Part shown: positions 52,373-62,025 of the stretch, one piece after another | How the letters are laid out: every line of letters begins with the position of its first letter | How positions within the stretch are numbered: the stretch's first letter is position 1 | Source: Rhizobiaceae bacterium | GTDB taxonomy: Bacteria; Pseudomonadota; Alphaproteobacteria; Rhizobiales; Rhizobiaceae | NCBI GenBank assembly: GCA_017640615.1 | Contig: JAEPQK010000005.1 | Span: 62,001 to 126,000 of the forward strand | DNA length: 64,000 bases | Direction: 5' to 3' | The notes under the pieces: generated by a model | Seen by the model: only the letters and a program-made list of their open reading frames with translations | The model's database searches: none | Told to the model about the DNA's origin: nothing | Position numbers and translations under genes: made by a program

Positions 52373-53278
52373 TCACAGACTTGCAAGAAACGTCGGAGCA
52401 TCGCTGATGATCTTGTCGTCTTCCTTGCCGATCGCTTTTTCGTCGCGTCCATCGTAGGGAATCGAGAGCAGTATGTGGCGAATGACGGCGAGCCGCGCCC
52501 GCCGCTTGTCGTTGGCCCGCACCACATGCCAGGGCGCATGCGGCGTATGCGTGCGCTCCAGCATCAGGTCGCGCTTTTCGGTGTAATCGTCCCACTTCTC
52601 CATGCCTGCGACATCGATGGGCGAGAACTTCCAGTGCGTCAGATCGCTATGGCGGCGGTCGTGAAACCGCTCGAGCTGGGTTTCCTGACCGATATTCAGC
52701 CAGAATTTGAAGAACCGGATGCCTTCGTTGACAAGTGTGAGCTCGAAGCGCGGCGCATCGTCGAGAAATTTCTGATGCTGCTCGGGTGTGCAAAAGCCCA
52801 TGACAGGTTCCACCCCGGCGCGATTGTACCATGAGCGGTCGAAGGTAACGAACTCGCCGGCGGTCGGGAAATGCGCGATGTATCGCTGGAAATACCATTG
52901 GCCACGCTCTGCTTCGGTCGGCTTCGATAGAGCTACGACGTGTGCCGTGCGCGGGTTCATGTAGCGATGCATGCGGAAAATGGTGCCGCCTTTGCCGGCG
53001 GCGTCACGCCCCTCCATCAGCACCATCACGCGCTCGCCGGTGGCCTGCATCCATGATTGCAGCTTAACTAGTTCCTTCTGCAGCGCTTCGAGCTGGTCAT
53101 CGAATGCGCCTCGCTTCATGCGCTCTTCATATGGGTAGCCGGCCGCGGTCAGCTTGTTGCCGTCCACCCAGTCGGGGAGCTTCGGATCGTCAATGTCGAA
53201 CAGGCGTTCCTTGCCGCCGACCGTGATCTTGATCGGCTTGGCTTCCACAGCGCCCTTCTTCCGTTTGTCATTTTTCAT
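52373..53278 (-). CDS. ppk2: polyphosphate kinase 2
   Basis: 301 residues of the one-domain PPK2 family. Walker A is [20 protein letters not shown] (about residues 88-107), Walker B is [18 protein letters not shown], and the lid region has [14 protein letters not shown]. The N-terminus is lysine-rich ([17 protein letters not shown]). It transfers phosphate between polyphosphate and nucleotides, mostly making GTP or ATP from polyP. Near phoR-phoU, so it may belong to the phosphate-response functions of this region, although on the opposite strand. Confidence 0.94.
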   Translation of the reverse strand: MKNDKRKKGAVEAKPIKITVGGKERLFDIDDPKLPDWVDGNKLTAAGYPYEERMKRGAFDDQLEALQKELVKLQSWMQATGERVMVLMEGRDAAGKGGTIFRMHRYMNPRTAHVVALSKPTEAERGQWYFQRYIAHFPTAGEFVTFDRSWYNRAGVEPVMGFCTPEQHQKFLDDAPRFELTLVNEGIRFFKFWLNIGQETQLERFHDRRHSDLTHWKFSPIDVAGMEKWDDYTEKRDLMLERTHTPHAPWHVVRANDKRRARLAVIRHILLSIPYDGRDEKAIGKEDDKIISDAPTFLASL

Positions 53279-53379
53279 GCGACGATCCTTCTAAGTTGAG
53301 GCCGTCATGCTATTGGGAGCCTTCACCGGCCTCAAGCCGCGCGCAGCGGAATTGTGTGCCGATTGTCCGGGATTGCCAG

Positions 53380-54657
53380 ATGAGCGAAGCCGACAGAAAT
53401 GCCAGTTCAGCCGGCCCGCTGGCGCCATACCTCGCCAGGTTGGGGGAGGCGCGCTGGGTGGTGGCAACCGCCGCCGTAGCGGTGTTTGCCGTGGCGTTTT
53501 TTTCGCCGGCCCCCTGGTGGCTGATCGCCGCCGCCGTGCTGGCGATTGTGGCCGTCGCCGCCCTGCTGCCGCGCCGCAGTCGCCAAAGCCGGCGGCGCGA
53601 AGCGCAGGCTCAGGCCATGCTTGGGCCGGTCGAACGCCTTTCGGCGGAGCGCCTGGCCGCTGCCGTGCCCGATCCGCTCATCCTGTTCGATCAGTCCGGC
53701 CGCATCGCGCATGCCAATCGCCCAGCGCAGACAGCCTTCGGCGCGGTGCAGGCCGGTGTCGATGTGCGGCTGCGGTTTCGTTCGCCTGAAATGCAGGAGC
53801 TGGTGCGCGCCCTGCTTGTGGGTAATGTGCGCCCCAGCGGCGTCGACTATGCCGAGCGTGTACCGGTCGAGCGGCACTATCATGTGAATGCGTCCTCTGT
53901 CGGCTCCGGCACCGGGCTCTTCGTGCTGGTCTTCAAGGATCAGAGCGAGTTGCGGCGCGTCGATCGCATGCGCGCCGACTTCATCGCCAATGCCAGCCAT
54001 GAGCTGCGCACGCCGCTGGCCTCTATCTCGGGCTTTGTTGAAACGCTGCGCGGCCCGGCGCGTGACGATCCGAAGGCGCGTGACCGCTTTCTCGATATCA
54101 TGAACGACCAGACGGCCCGCATGGCGCGGCTGATCGACGATCTTCTGTCGCTGTCGCGGCTGGAGATGAAATCCTTCATCGGTCCGGATGAGCGGGTCGA
54201 TATCTGTCTGCTCGTCAGGGGCGTCATCGACTCTCTCACGCAGCTCGCCCGCGAAGCTGGAGTCGAAATCGTGAGCGATATTCCCGAGGGCCCGATCGAG
54301 GTGCCGGGCAATCGCGACGAGCTGATCCAGGTGTTTGAGAACCTGCTGGAGAATGCCTGCAAATACGGCCAGTCCGGCAAGAAGGTCGAGATTGCCGTCA
54401 CGCGGGACGCCGACGACCAGAAGGGCGGCGCCGAGATCACCGTGCGCGATTTTGGTCCCGGCATCCCCGACGAACATATCCCGCGGATCACCGAACGCTT
54501 CTACCGGGTCGATGTTGAGGAGAGCCGCGCCCAGAAAGGCACCGGCCTCGGGCTGGCGATCGTGAAGCATATTCTGAGCCGGCATAATGCCCGGCTCACG
54601 ATCCGTTCAGTTGTCGGCGAGGGTGCTGCCTTCACCGTGCACCTGCCTGGGGTCTGA
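53380..54657 (+). CDS. phoR: PhoR-type sensor histidine kinase
   Basis: 425 residues from the ATG at 53380. Two membrane segments (WVVATAAVAVFAVAFF and WWLIAAAVLAIVAVAALL, residues 30-65) are followed by a PAS-like region (ERLAAAVPDPLILFDQSGRI), the HisKA domain with the phosphoacceptor His in FIANASHELRTPLASISG, and HATPase_c motifs: N box ENLLENACKYG, G1 VRDFGPGIP and G2 GTGLGLAIVKHIL. The short periplasmic loop is typical of PhoR. The partner gene phoB and the pst transport genes usually between phoR and phoU are absent here. Confidence 0.87.
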   Translation: MSEADRNASSAGPLAPYLARLGEARWVVATAAVAVFAVAFFSPAPWWLIAAAVLAIVAVAALLPRRSRQSRRREAQAQAMLGPVERLSAERLAAAVPDPLILFDQSGRIAHANRPAQTAFGAVQAGVDVRLRFRSPEMQELVRALLVGNVRPSGVDYAERVPVERHYHVNASSVGSGTGLFVLVFKDQSELRRVDRMRADFIANASHELRTPLASISGFVETLRGPARDDPKARDRFLDIMNDQTARMARLIDDLLSLSRLEMKSFIGPDERVDICLLVRGVIDSLTQLAREAGVEIVSDIPEGPIEVPGNRDELIQVFENLLENACKYGQSGKKVEIAVTRDADDQKGGAEITVRDFGPGIPDEHIPRITERFYRVDVEESRAQKGTGLGLAIVKHILSRHNARLTIRSVVGEGAAFTVHLPGV

Positions 54658-54790
54658 CGCGCGGGCAAGCGTCGCCATGGTCCGCACCGCTCGCACGATG
54701 CGTTCGACCTGAATTGCATGCTGCTTCTTTTTTCCTTCACGCGGCTGCCCTAGGTTGCAGACATATATCTGCCAAGCGAACGAGCCTTGA

Positions 54791-55498
54791 ATGCACATTG
54801 TCAGCGCCTATGACGAAGACCTGAAATACCTCGCCGGACGCGTTGCCGCGATGGGCGGCATGGCCGAACGCATGATCGAAAACTCGATTTCCGCGCTCGT
54901 TCACAACGATGTGCCCAAGGCGCAGAAGGTCATCGCCGACGACGAGGCGCTCGACGAGGCACAGCGCGAGATCGACGATCGCGCGCTCTCCGTTATTGCG
55001 CGGCGCCAGCCGCTGGCCGACGATCTGCGCGAGATCATCGGGTCGATCCGCATTTCCAGCGATCTCGAGCGCGTTGGCGACCTCGGCAAGAACATCGCCA
55101 AACGTGCCGTCGCGGTTGCCATGGCGCGCCAGCCGGTCAAGTTCTTCCGTGGTCTGCAGTCATTGTCAGAGCTGGCCGCCGCTCAGCTGAAGGACGTGCT
55201 CGATGTCTACGCCTCGCGCGATGTCGAGAGCCTCCGTTCGGTGCGGGACCGCGACTACGAGATCGACGCGGTCTACACCTCGCTCTTCCGCGAGTTGCTG
55301 ACCTACATGATGGAAGACCCGCGCAACATCACGCCGTGCACGCACCTTCTGTTTTGCGCGAAAAACATCGAACGCATGGGCGATCACGCCACCAACATCG
55401 CCGAGACGATCTATTACGTGGTGACCGCCGAACAGCTGCCGGCGGAACGGCCCAAGCAGGACCGCAGTCACGATGTGACGGTGGAAGCCGGCGACTGA
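54791..55498 (+). CDS. phoU: phosphate signalling protein PhoU
   Basis: 235 residues with two copies of the three-helix PhoU repeat: MAERMIENSISALVHNDVPK with DDEALDEAQREID in the first half, and LKDVLDVYASRDVESLRSVR with HLLFCAKNIERMGDHATNIAE in the second, where the E(R)xxDHxxNIAE metal-binding motif is clear. It links the Pst transporter to PhoR signalling at the inner membrane. It follows phoR by 133 bp without the usual pst genes. Confidence 0.95.
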   Translation: MHIVSAYDEDLKYLAGRVAAMGGMAERMIENSISALVHNDVPKAQKVIADDEALDEAQREIDDRALSVIARRQPLADDLREIIGSIRISSDLERVGDLGKNIAKRAVAVAMARQPVKFFRGLQSLSELAAAQLKDVLDVYASRDVESLRSVRDRDYEIDAVYTSLFRELLTYMMEDPRNITPCTHLLFCAKNIERMGDHATNIAETIYYVVTAEQLPAERPKQDRSHDVTVEAGD

Positions 55499-55522
55499 GG
55501 CTGAGTGCCAGTCAGTCCGGTC

Positions 55523-56023
55523 CTAGCGTGCGCGACGCCGCTCGGACGCCGGCTGGTAGGCAAGCCGCGAATGATAGGTGCAGTAAGGGCCAGATTCGCC
55601 GGCATCATTGCCGCAGAAGCTGAAATCCGGGCTCATCGGGTCGCCATTTGGCCATTTGCAGGTGTGCTCCGTCAGCTGCACGAGTTCCAGCTTGCGCGAG
55701 ATCGGCACCACGACATCCTCGATGGGCCGCAAATCCTGCTGAGCCACCGCTTCGACATCGAACTGCGCCTTGAGTGCCGTCGCGCCGATGGTCTGCGTGA
55801 CGGTACGGCTGGTGCGCGGTGCGCGGCTGCCGCCCGTCGCGGCCTTTTTCGGCCGTGGCGCTGACGAGCCCGACCGGCCACGGCCGGAAAGCTTGAGCCG
55901 ATGCACCTTGCCGATCACCGCATTGCGGCTCACACCGCCAAGCTGCGCCGCGATCTGGCTGGCGCTCAGGCCGTCGGCCCAGAGTTTCTTCAGCAATTCG
56001 ACCCGATCGTCTGTCCAATTCAT
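55523..56023 (-). CDS. gcrA: GcrA cell-cycle regulator
   Basis: 166 residues. N-terminal MNWTDDRVELLKKLWADGLS and GGVSRNAVIGKVHRLKLSGR form the DNA-binding domain; the central part is basic and Pro/Ser rich; the C-terminal sigma70-interacting domain ends with CKWPNGDPMSPDFSFCGND and YCTYHSRLAYQP, with the conserved cysteines and histidine. GcrA works with CcrM methylation at GANTC sites to control cell-cycle promoters. The start at 56023 has AAGGAGC nine bases upstream. Its own upstream DNA holds six GANTC sites in 148 bp. Confidence 0.94.
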   Translation of the reverse strand: MNWTDDRVELLKKLWADGLSASQIAAQLGGVSRNAVIGKVHRLKLSGRGRSGSSAPRPKKAATGGSRAPRTSRTVTQTIGATALKAQFDVEAVAQQDLRPIEDVVVPISRKLELVQLTEHTCKWPNGDPMSPDFSFCGNDAGESGPYCTYHSRLAYQPASERRRAR

Positions 56024-56051
56024 CTTATGCCGCTCCTTGGCGAAGCGTGCG

Positions 56052-56199
56052 GAATCGGAATCCTTCCCCGACCGGCCAGTGGCCGGCGTGACGCTACATT
56101 TACGCGAGATTAGAGTCCGCCGCACGAAATCTAGTTCGTTAAGAGCAAACTATCGCATCGCTTGACTCCGTGACAAGAGTCACCGCGACCCACAGAATC
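56052..56199. promoter_or_regulatory. cluster of six GANTC (CcrM) sites upstream of gcrA
   Basis: GAATC at 56052 and 56058, GAGTC at 56113, GACTC at 56164, GAGTC at 56177 and GAATC at 56195 all lie in the upstream region of gcrA. Six sites in 148 bp exceed the chance rate of about one per 256 bp. This suggests methylation-state control of gcrA or of the opposite transcript. Confidence 0.55.
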
Positions 56200-56292
56200 G
56201 CTTTTCCCGGTTTTCCCCAGTCTTGGCCTGAACAGTGGTGATTGCCATCACACTCCGTGGAGCCTGGCTCAGGGGCCAACCCCTGACATTCA

Positions 56293-56321
56293 TTGACTTT
56301 GCGGGCAAAAACCGGAATAGA
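56293..56321 (+). promoter_or_regulatory. promoter-like sequence upstream of the argD leader terminator
   Basis: TTGACT and AATAGA are separated by 17 bp. A transcript from it would begin about 10 bp before the terminator stem at 56337, giving a very short product unless the terminator is read through into argD. Confidence 0.4.
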
Positions 56322-56336
56322 CGACTGAGTTGGACA

Positions 56337-56362
56337 GCCGCCCGCTGCTGGGCGGCTTTTTT
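56337..56362 (+). terminator. intrinsic terminator/attenuator before argD
   Basis: A perfect 7-bp stem GCCGCCC-GCTGCT-GGGCGGC followed by TTTTTT lies 63 bp upstream of the argD start. No gene on this strand ends in front of it, so it terminates either a small RNA or an attenuated argD leader. Confidence 0.8.
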
Positions 56363-56425
56363 GATTTGCCGGTCCCGGAATTGCAGAATTTCAGGACAAG
56401 GCGGCAAGTTGCCCGGAGGATGGAG

Positions 56426-57619
56426 ATGAGTGGCTCGGCGCTTTTTAATACCTTTGCGCGCGCACCCCTGTCGTTTGATCACGGCGAGGGATCCTGGCTT
56501 GTAACGCCGGGCGGCCAGCGATTTCTCGACTTCGCGGGCGGCATCGCGGTCAACTCGCTGGGCCATGGCCACCCGCATCTGGTCGCCGCTCTCACCGAGC
56601 AGGCGGCGAAGCTGTGGCACGTCTCCAATCTTTATGAAGTGCCGGGGCAGTCGCGTCTGGCCGAGCGCCTCGCCGAGGCGAGCTTCGCTGACAAGGCATT
56701 CTTCACCAACTCGGGTGCCGAGGCGATCGAATGCGCCATCAAGACCGCGCGGCGCTATCATTTCGCCAAGGGTCATCCCGAGCGCTACCGCATCATCACC
56801 ATCGAAGGCGCCTTTCACGGACGCACGCTGGCGACGATCGCCGCCGGCGGCCAGCCGAAATATATCGAGGGTTTCGGCCCCAAGGTCGAAGGTTTCGACC
56901 AGATTGCCTATGCCGATCTCGACAAGATCGAGGAAATGGTCACGCCCGAAACCGCGGCCATCATGATGGAGCCGGTGCAGGGCGAGGGCGGCATTCGCCC
57001 GGTGCCCGCCGCCACGATGCGCAAGCTGCGCGAGATTTGCGACAGCCACAGCATGCTGCTCGTACTGGACGAGATTCAGTGCGGCATCGGCCGCACCGGC
57101 AAGCTGTTTGCGCATGAATGGTCGGGCATCAAGCCGGACATCATGGCGATCGCCAAGGGCATTGGCGGCGGCTTCCCGATGGGCGCCTGCCTGGCAACCG
57201 AGGAGGCCGCCGCCGGCATGGTGCCGGGCACCCACGGCACTACCTTCGGCGGCAATCCGCTGGCCATGGCAGTCGGCAACGCTGTGCTTGATGTCGTGCT
57301 TGAAGAAGGATTTCTGGACGAGGTGCAGCGCAAGGCGTTGCTTCTCAAGCAGGGTCTTGCCTCGGTTCTCGACGAATATTCGGCTGTCTTTGAAGAGGTG
57401 CGCGGCGAAGGCCTGATGCTTGGCCTCAAATGCCGGGTGCCGAACACGGCGGTCAATGCCGCGCTGCGCGATCAAAATCTGCTCACCGCCCCGGCCGGCG
57501 ACAATGTCGTGCGCCTGCTGCCGCCCCTCAATGTGAGCGACGATGACATCCGCGTCGCCATCGATGCTATTCGCGCCGCCGCCACCGGCCTGGCCGAAGA
57601 TGCCGCCGGCGCCGCCTGA
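56426..57619 (+). CDS. argD: acetylornithine aminotransferase
   Basis: 397 residues of class III PLP aminotransferases. The ATG at 56426 is six bases from GGAGG; an ATG two codons upstream overlaps that site and is less likely. [50 protein letters not shown] and [18 protein letters not shown] are family motifs; the PLP lysine is in [17 protein letters not shown] near residue 245. It makes N-acetylornithine in arginine synthesis and often also acts in lysine synthesis. Followed 9 bp later by argF. Confidence 0.95.
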   Translation: MSGSALFNTFARAPLSFDHGEGSWLVTPGGQRFLDFAGGIAVNSLGHGHPHLVAALTEQAAKLWHVSNLYEVPGQSRLAERLAEASFADKAFFTNSGAEAIECAIKTARRYHFAKGHPERYRIITIEGAFHGRTLATIAAGGQPKYIEGFGPKVEGFDQIAYADLDKIEEMVTPETAAIMMEPVQGEGGIRPVPAATMRKLREICDSHSMLLVLDEIQCGIGRTGKLFAHEWSGIKPDIMAIAKGIGGGFPMGACLATEEAAAGMVPGTHGTTFGGNPLAMAVGNAVLDVVLEEGFLDEVQRKALLLKQGLASVLDEYSAVFEEVRGEGLMLGLKCRVPNTAVNAALRDQNLLTAPAGDNVVRLLPPLNVSDDDIRVAIDAIRAAATGLAEDAAGAA

Positions 57620-57628
57620 GCATTCGTC

Positions 57629-58540
57629 ATGTCAGCAAAGCATTTCACCGACCTTTCCGATATGTCCGCGGAGGACTTGCGCTCCATCCTTGATGATGCG
57701 CGCCGCCGCAAGGAGCGGCTGAAAGCAGGCGAAGCCGACAGGCCGCTCGCCGGCAAGGCGCTGGCGATGATCTTCGAAAAGCCGTCGACCCGTACGCGTG
57801 TTTCGTTCGATGTCGGCATGCGCCAGCTCGGCGGCGAGACGATCATGCTCACCGGCACCGAGATGCAGCTCGGCCGGTCCGAAACGATTGCCGACACGGC
57901 CCGCGTTCTGTCGCGTTATGTCGACGCGATCCTGATCCGCACGACCTCGCATGACCGGCTGCGCGAACTGGCCGAGCATGCCACCGTGCCGGTGATCAAC
58001 GGCCTCACCGACGATACCCACCCCTGTCAGGCAATGGCAGACGTCATGACCTTCGAGGAGCACTCCGGCCCCGTGAGCGACCGGCTTTTCTCATGGGTCG
58101 GCGACGGCAACAACGTGCTGCACTCGCTGCTGGAAGCTTCGGCGCGTTTCGGTTTCCGCATGAACGTTGCTGTGCCGGAAGGCAACGAACCCGGCGAACA
58201 ATATGTCGACTGGGCGCGCGCCAATGGCGGTGCAGTCAACATCACCGCATCGCCCGAAAAGGCCGTGGAAGGCGCAGACTGCGTTGTCACCGACACGTGG
58301 GTGTCGATGGGGCAGGAGCACCGCGCGCGCGGGCACAACGTCTTCCGCCCCTATCAGGTCAATGCCGAGCTGATGAAACATGCCAGCCCCAAGGCTCTCT
58401 TCATGCATTGCCTGCCGGCGCATCGTGGCGAGGAAGTCACCGACGAGGTCATCGACGGGCCGCATTCGGTGGTTTTTGACGAGGCCGAAAACCGGCTCCA
58501 TGCGCAGAAGGCCGTGTTGGCCTGGTGCCTTGGCGCTTGA
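57629..58540 (+). CDS. argF: ornithine carbamoyltransferase
   Basis: 303 residues. The carbamoyl-phosphate site is [13 protein letters not shown] (about residues 49-61), the HPCQ motif is in [15 protein letters not shown], and the ornithine-binding [13 protein letters not shown] lies near the C-terminus. It converts ornithine and carbamoyl phosphate to citrulline. Co-transcribed with argD, sharing the leader described upstream. Confidence 0.96.
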   Translation: MSAKHFTDLSDMSAEDLRSILDDARRRKERLKAGEADRPLAGKALAMIFEKPSTRTRVSFDVGMRQLGGETIMLTGTEMQLGRSETIADTARVLSRYVDAILIRTTSHDRLRELAEHATVPVINGLTDDTHPCQAMADVMTFEEHSGPVSDRLFSWVGDGNNVLHSLLEASARFGFRMNVAVPEGNEPGEQYVDWARANGGAVNITASPEKAVEGADCVVTDTWVSMGQEHRARGHNVFRPYQVNAELMKHASPKALFMHCLPAHRGEEVTDEVIDGPHSVVFDEAENRLHAQKAVLAWCLGA

Positions 58541-58650
58541 AGCGCCGCAAGGGCCGACCTATCTGCGGGCGTCTGACCTCAATTTGAAACCGCCGCACCT
58601 TTCGCCGACGCCGCTTCGCCGGTAGCTTGGCGCGGGCCGAACAGGGAATT

Positions 58651-59664
58651 GTGAACGTGAACGAGCAGCAACCGACACTGGGCGATTTCGGTTTCGCCGG
58701 TGACGACAATGTCGTTCCATTCGACGTGGCCTCGCTCGACGTGCGCGGCCGCGCGGTGCAGCTCGGTCCGCTGCTCGATCAGGTGCTGAGCCGACACGAT
58801 TATCCCGAGCCGGTGGCGAACCTGCTGGCCGAGGCGATCGTGCTCACCGTGCTCCTCGGCACGTCGCTGAAATTCGACGGCAAGTTCATCCTGCAGACCC
58901 GCTCCGACGGACCCGTTGACATGCTGGTGGCCGACATCCGCACGCCCGGCTCCGTGCGCGCATATGCGCGCTTCGATGCCGAGCAGGTGGCCGCCGCGGT
59001 GGCTGAGGGCCGCGATGCGCCGGAAGAGCTTCTGGGCGACGGTGTGCTGGCGCTCACCGTCGATCAGGGCACGCATATGCAGCGTTATCAGGGCGTTGTG
59101 CAGCTCGACGGCACATCGCTAGAAGACATCGCCCGCGTTTATTTCCGCCAGTCGGAGCAGATACCGACCGAGGTGCGGCTTGGCGTGGCGCGGCAGCTCT
59201 TGCCGGGCGCAAACGGCGCAGAGGCCAACTGGCGCGCCGGCGGCGCGATCATGCAGTTCCTGCCGGAATCGCTGGATCGCATGCGCGCTCCGGACCTGCA
59301 TGGCGGTGACGGTGACGATTCCGACCCCGACCATGACGGCCCGGAGGACGATGCCTGGCAGACGGCGCGCGCCCTCTTCCTCACGCTCGAGCCCTCCGAG
59401 CTCGCCGACCCGACGGTCGGCACGGAGCGGCTTCTCTATCGGGTGTTTCACGAGCAGGGCGTGCGTGTCTATGACGGCACGCCGGTGCTCGACGATTGCT
59501 CATGCTCACGTGAGAAGATCCGCCAGATACTGGATGGCTTCACGGCCGAGGAGATCGCCGAAAGCACCGAGGATGGCGGCATTCGCGTCAATTGCGAGTT
59601 CTGCTCGACCGAATATGTCTTCGACCCGGACGAGTTCTCCGGCTCGGGCTCCTCCGTCAATTGA
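58651..59664 (+). CDS. hslO: Hsp33 redox-regulated chaperone
   Basis: 337 residues from the GTG at 58651; the GTG at 58657 is an alternative with better spacing from AGGGA. The N-terminal substrate-binding domain ([35 protein letters not shown]) is followed by a linker with an acidic insert ([16 protein letters not shown]) and the C-terminal zinc-binding switch with the four cysteines in [10 protein letters not shown] and NCEFCSTEY. Under oxidation it releases zinc and binds unfolding proteins. The acidic insert is longer than in E. coli Hsp33. Confidence 0.93.
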   Translation: MNVNEQQPTLGDFGFAGDDNVVPFDVASLDVRGRAVQLGPLLDQVLSRHDYPEPVANLLAEAIVLTVLLGTSLKFDGKFILQTRSDGPVDMLVADIRTPGSVRAYARFDAEQVAAAVAEGRDAPEELLGDGVLALTVDQGTHMQRYQGVVQLDGTSLEDIARVYFRQSEQIPTEVRLGVARQLLPGANGAEANWRAGGAIMQFLPESLDRMRAPDLHGGDGDDSDPDHDGPEDDAWQTARALFLTLEPSELADPTVGTERLLYRVFHEQGVRVYDGTPVLDDCSCSREKIRQILDGFTAEEIAESTEDGGIRVNCEFCSTEYVFDPDEFSGSGSSVN

Positions 59665-60049
59665 CGGAATAGGCCTGTCCCGGAACGTCCAGCGAGAAGG
59701 CCGGGATGTCTATCTCGAATGTCTCGCCGTCGGGCGATGTCATCGTGTAGGCGCCAACCATGAAACCCGAGGGCGTCGTCAGCGGGCAGCCGGACGTGTA
59801 CTGGTAGCTGTCGCCCGGCGCCAGTTCCGGCTGGTCGCCGACCACGCCTTCCCCCTGCACCTCGCGCACGCGGCCGAGCCCGTCTGTGATGCGCCAATGC
59901 CGCGACAAGAGCTTCACCGGCCGCCGCGAATTGTTGGCAATGGTGATACGGTAGGCCCAGAAATATTCGCCGTTATCGGGTTTGGACCGGTCTTCCAGGA
60001 AGAACGGTTCCGCCATCACCTCAATGTCGCGGGTGATCGCCTTGTACAT
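59657..60049 (-). CDS. apaG: ApaG protein
   Basis: 130 residues matching the ApaG/FN3-like domain: [60 protein letters not shown] and [14 protein letters not shown]. ApaG is a small Mg/Co-related protein of unclear biochemical role, conserved through proteobacteria. Its 3' end overlaps hslO by 8 bp on the opposite strand. The start at 60049 lies in a 110-bp space divergent from the phosphatidyltransferase gene. Confidence 0.94.
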   Translation of the reverse strand: MYKAITRDIEVMAEPFFLEDRSKPDNGEYFWAYRITIANNSRRPVKLLSRHWRITDGLGRVREVQGEGVVGDQPELAPGDSYQYTSGCPLTTPSGFMVGAYTMTSPDGETFEIDIPAFSLDVPGQAYSVN

Positions 60050-60159
60050 GTGGGTTCACCTCTCGCTCCAGCCTTCCATGTGCCAGATAAAAACCTGCGT
60101 TGTAACCGGCAATGACACGAGTATGGTCCCACTCATGGCCAAACAACGGCAGGAACCGC

Positions 60160-60774
60160 ATGCTTGACGGCTGGGCACGAAGGCGCATCGATCCGGCGCT
60201 GAACGGTATCGCCCGGCAGCTGGTGCGGATCGGCGCAACACCGAACGCGATCACGATAGCATCCTGCCTGATCGGCCTTGCCGCGGCGGGCGCGATAGCC
60301 TCCGGCTATCTGATCGCCGGCCTTGTCCTGCTTCTCATCAGCCGGCTGGGCGACGGCCTCGACGGCGCGGTGGCGAAGATCACCGGCAGCACGGATTTCG
60401 GCGGCTTCCTCGATATCGTGCTCGATTTCGTCTTCTACGGTGCGATCCCGCTGGGCTTCGTCCTGCTCGACCCGGCGGCCAACTCGATCGCCGGCGTGGT
60501 GCTGATCTTCTCGTTTTACGTCAATGGCGCGAGCTTTCTCGCCTATGCCGTGATGGCCGAGAAGCGCGGCGAGACGACCGACGCGCGCGGCGCCAAATCG
60601 CTGTTTTTCACGACCGGCCTGGCGGAAGCGACGGAGACGATCCTGTTCTTTGTCGCTTTTTGCCTCTTCCCCGGCTGGTTCGCGGTGCTGGCCTATGCCT
60701 TCGCCGCTATCACGCTCTACACGGCGCTGTCGCGCATCGTGCTGGCGGCAATTACTTTTCGTGACAAGTCCTAG
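60160..60774 (+). CDS. CDP-alcohol phosphatidyltransferase family protein
   Basis: 204 residues with about six transmembrane helices. The CDP-alcohol signature DGxxARxxxxxxxxGxxxDxxxD appears as GDGLDGAVAKITGSTDFGGFLDIVLD-type sequence (spread over residues 60-85), with Lys in place of the usual Arg and an extra Asp-Gly pair. It would join CDP-diacylglycerol to a polar head group in the inner membrane; the acceptor is unknown. The ATG at 60160 has AGGAA four bases upstream. Its stop overlaps the converging metZ stop. Confidence 0.85.
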   Translation: MLDGWARRRIDPALNGIARQLVRIGATPNAITIASCLIGLAAAGAIASGYLIAGLVLLLISRLGDGLDGAVAKITGSTDFGGFLDIVLDFVFYGAIPLGFVLLDPAANSIAGVVLIFSFYVNGASFLAYAVMAEKRGETTDARGAKSLFFTTGLAEATETILFFVAFCLFPGWFAVLAYAFAAITLYTALSRIVLAAITFRDKS

Positions 60775-61964
60775 CCAGCGCGCTCCAGCGCCTGGTCGAG
60801 GTCCGCGATGAGATCGTCGGCGTCTTCAAGTCCCACCGAAAGGCGTACCGTGCCCGGATTGATGCCGAGTTCGGCCCGTGCCTCGTCGGTCAGGTTCTTG
60901 TGCGTCGTCGTCGCCGGATGGGTGATCAGGCTCTTGGCATCGCCGAGATTGTTGGAGATGCGAATGATCTCCAGCGCGTTCTGCGTGCCGAACGCAGCCT
61001 TTTTGCCGCCCTTTAGCTCGAAGCAGACCAGCGTCGATCCGCCCTTCATCTGCCGTGCGATAATGTCGGCCTGCGGGTGGTCGTTGCGGCCGGGATAGAT
61101 CACCCGCGCCACTTTCGGGTGGCAGGCGAGGTGTCCTGCGACGCGGCCGGCATTCTCCGTCTGCTGCTTCACGCGCAGGGGCAGCGTTTCCAGCCCCTTG
61201 AGCAATGTCCAGGCGTTGAATGGCGAAAGGCTCGGCCCGGTGTGGCGGAAATAGTCGTGCAGGTTTGTGTCGATCCACTCCTTGTCGGAAAGCACGACGC
61301 CTCCGAGACAGCGACCCTGCCCGTCAATGTGTTTTGTGGCCGAATAGACGACGATGTGAGCGCCAAGCTCGAGCGGCTTTTGCTGCAGCGGCGTGGCGAA
61401 CACATTGTCCACCACGACCCGCGCGCCGGCAGCGTTGGCGATTTCGGCCACTGCGGCAATGTCGATCACCTCCAGCGTCGGGTTGGTCGGGCTTTCCAGG
61501 AAGAAGAGCTTCGTGTTGGGCCGCACAGCGGCTTCCCACGCGCCAAGGTCGGTGCCGTCCACAAGCGTGGTTTCGACGCCGTATTTCGGCATCAGCGTTT
61601 CGATCACCCACCGGCAGGAGCCGAATAGCGCACGCGCTGCGATCACATGGTCGCCGGCCTTCACACTGCACAGCAGCGCCGCACTGACCGCAGCCATGCC
61701 GGACGCCGTTGCCCGCGCGTCTTCCGCGCCTTCCAGCTGGCACATGCGTTTTTCGAACATGTCGACAGTGGGGTTCGCGTAGCGCGAATAGATGAAGCCT
61801 GGCTCGTCGCCCTTGAAGCGCGCTTCCGCGGCTTCCGAGCTGTCATAGACGAAGCCCTGCGTCAGATAGAGCGCTTCGGACGTCTCACCGAAGGGCGAAC
61901 GCATCGTGCCGCCATGCACCAGTGCGGTTGCTGGTTTCAGTGCGGGCTTCGTCTGAGAAGTCAT
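60771..61964 (-). CDS. metZ: O-succinylhomoserine sulfhydrylase
   Basis: 397 residues of the Cys/Met metabolism PLP family. The N-terminus LVHGGTMRSPFGETSEALYLTQGFVYDS in parts is MetZ-like; FIYSRYANPTVDMFEKRM carries phosphate-binding residues, and the PLP lysine is in VVYSATKHIDGQGRCLGG near residue 210. It makes homocysteine directly from O-succinylhomoserine and sulfide, bypassing cystathionine. A SAM-II riboswitch and an intrinsic terminator in the leader control it by methionine/SAM status. Confidence 0.94.
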   Translation of the reverse strand: MTSQTKPALKPATALVHGGTMRSPFGETSEALYLTQGFVYDSSEAAEARFKGDEPGFIYSRYANPTVDMFEKRMCQLEGAEDARATASGMAAVSAALLCSVKAGDHVIAARALFGSCRWVIETLMPKYGVETTLVDGTDLGAWEAAVRPNTKLFFLESPTNPTLEVIDIAAVAEIANAAGARVVVDNVFATPLQQKPLELGAHIVVYSATKHIDGQGRCLGGVVLSDKEWIDTNLHDYFRHTGPSLSPFNAWTLLKGLETLPLRVKQQTENAGRVAGHLACHPKVARVIYPGRNDHPQADIIARQMKGGSTLVCFELKGGKKAAFGTQNALEIIRISNNLGDAKSLITHPATTTHKNLTDEARAELGINPGTVRLSVGLEDADDLIADLDQALERAG

Positions 61965-61980
61965 GGCAGTGCCTCAAAAC

Positions 61981-62010
61981 AAAAAAACCGGCCGCAAATC
62001 GCCGGCCGGT
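61981..62010 (-). terminator. expression-platform terminator of the metZ SAM-II riboswitch
   Basis: On the minus strand an 8-bp stem ACCGGCCG / CGGCCGGT with an 8-nt loop is followed by a run of seven Ts. It lies 17 bp upstream of the metZ ATG and 16 bp downstream of the aptamer, indicating transcription-termination control. Confidence 0.85.
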
Positions 62011-62025
62011 CCTCTCGGTTCGGTC

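Larger units (their letters stand above)
56024..56425. other. 402-bp intergenic region between gcrA and argD
   Basis: Besides the GANTC cluster near gcrA it contains, on the + strand, hairpins GTGAT-TGCC-ATCAC and TCAGGGG-CCAA-CCCCTGA (56269-56286), a promoter-like pair and a strong terminator 60 bp before argD. No ORF with a start signal is credible. A structured leader or small RNA is likely. Confidence 0.5.

Noticed and set aside
53407-54585. 392-codon frame antisense to phoR
   Set aside because: PhoR has all kinase boxes; the antisense frame has no recognisable feature.
54757-54772. Dyad GCAGA-CATATA-TCTGC before phoU as a Pho box
   Set aside because: It does not match the direct-repeat pattern of Pho boxes (CTGTCAT-type), so I do not call a PhoB site.
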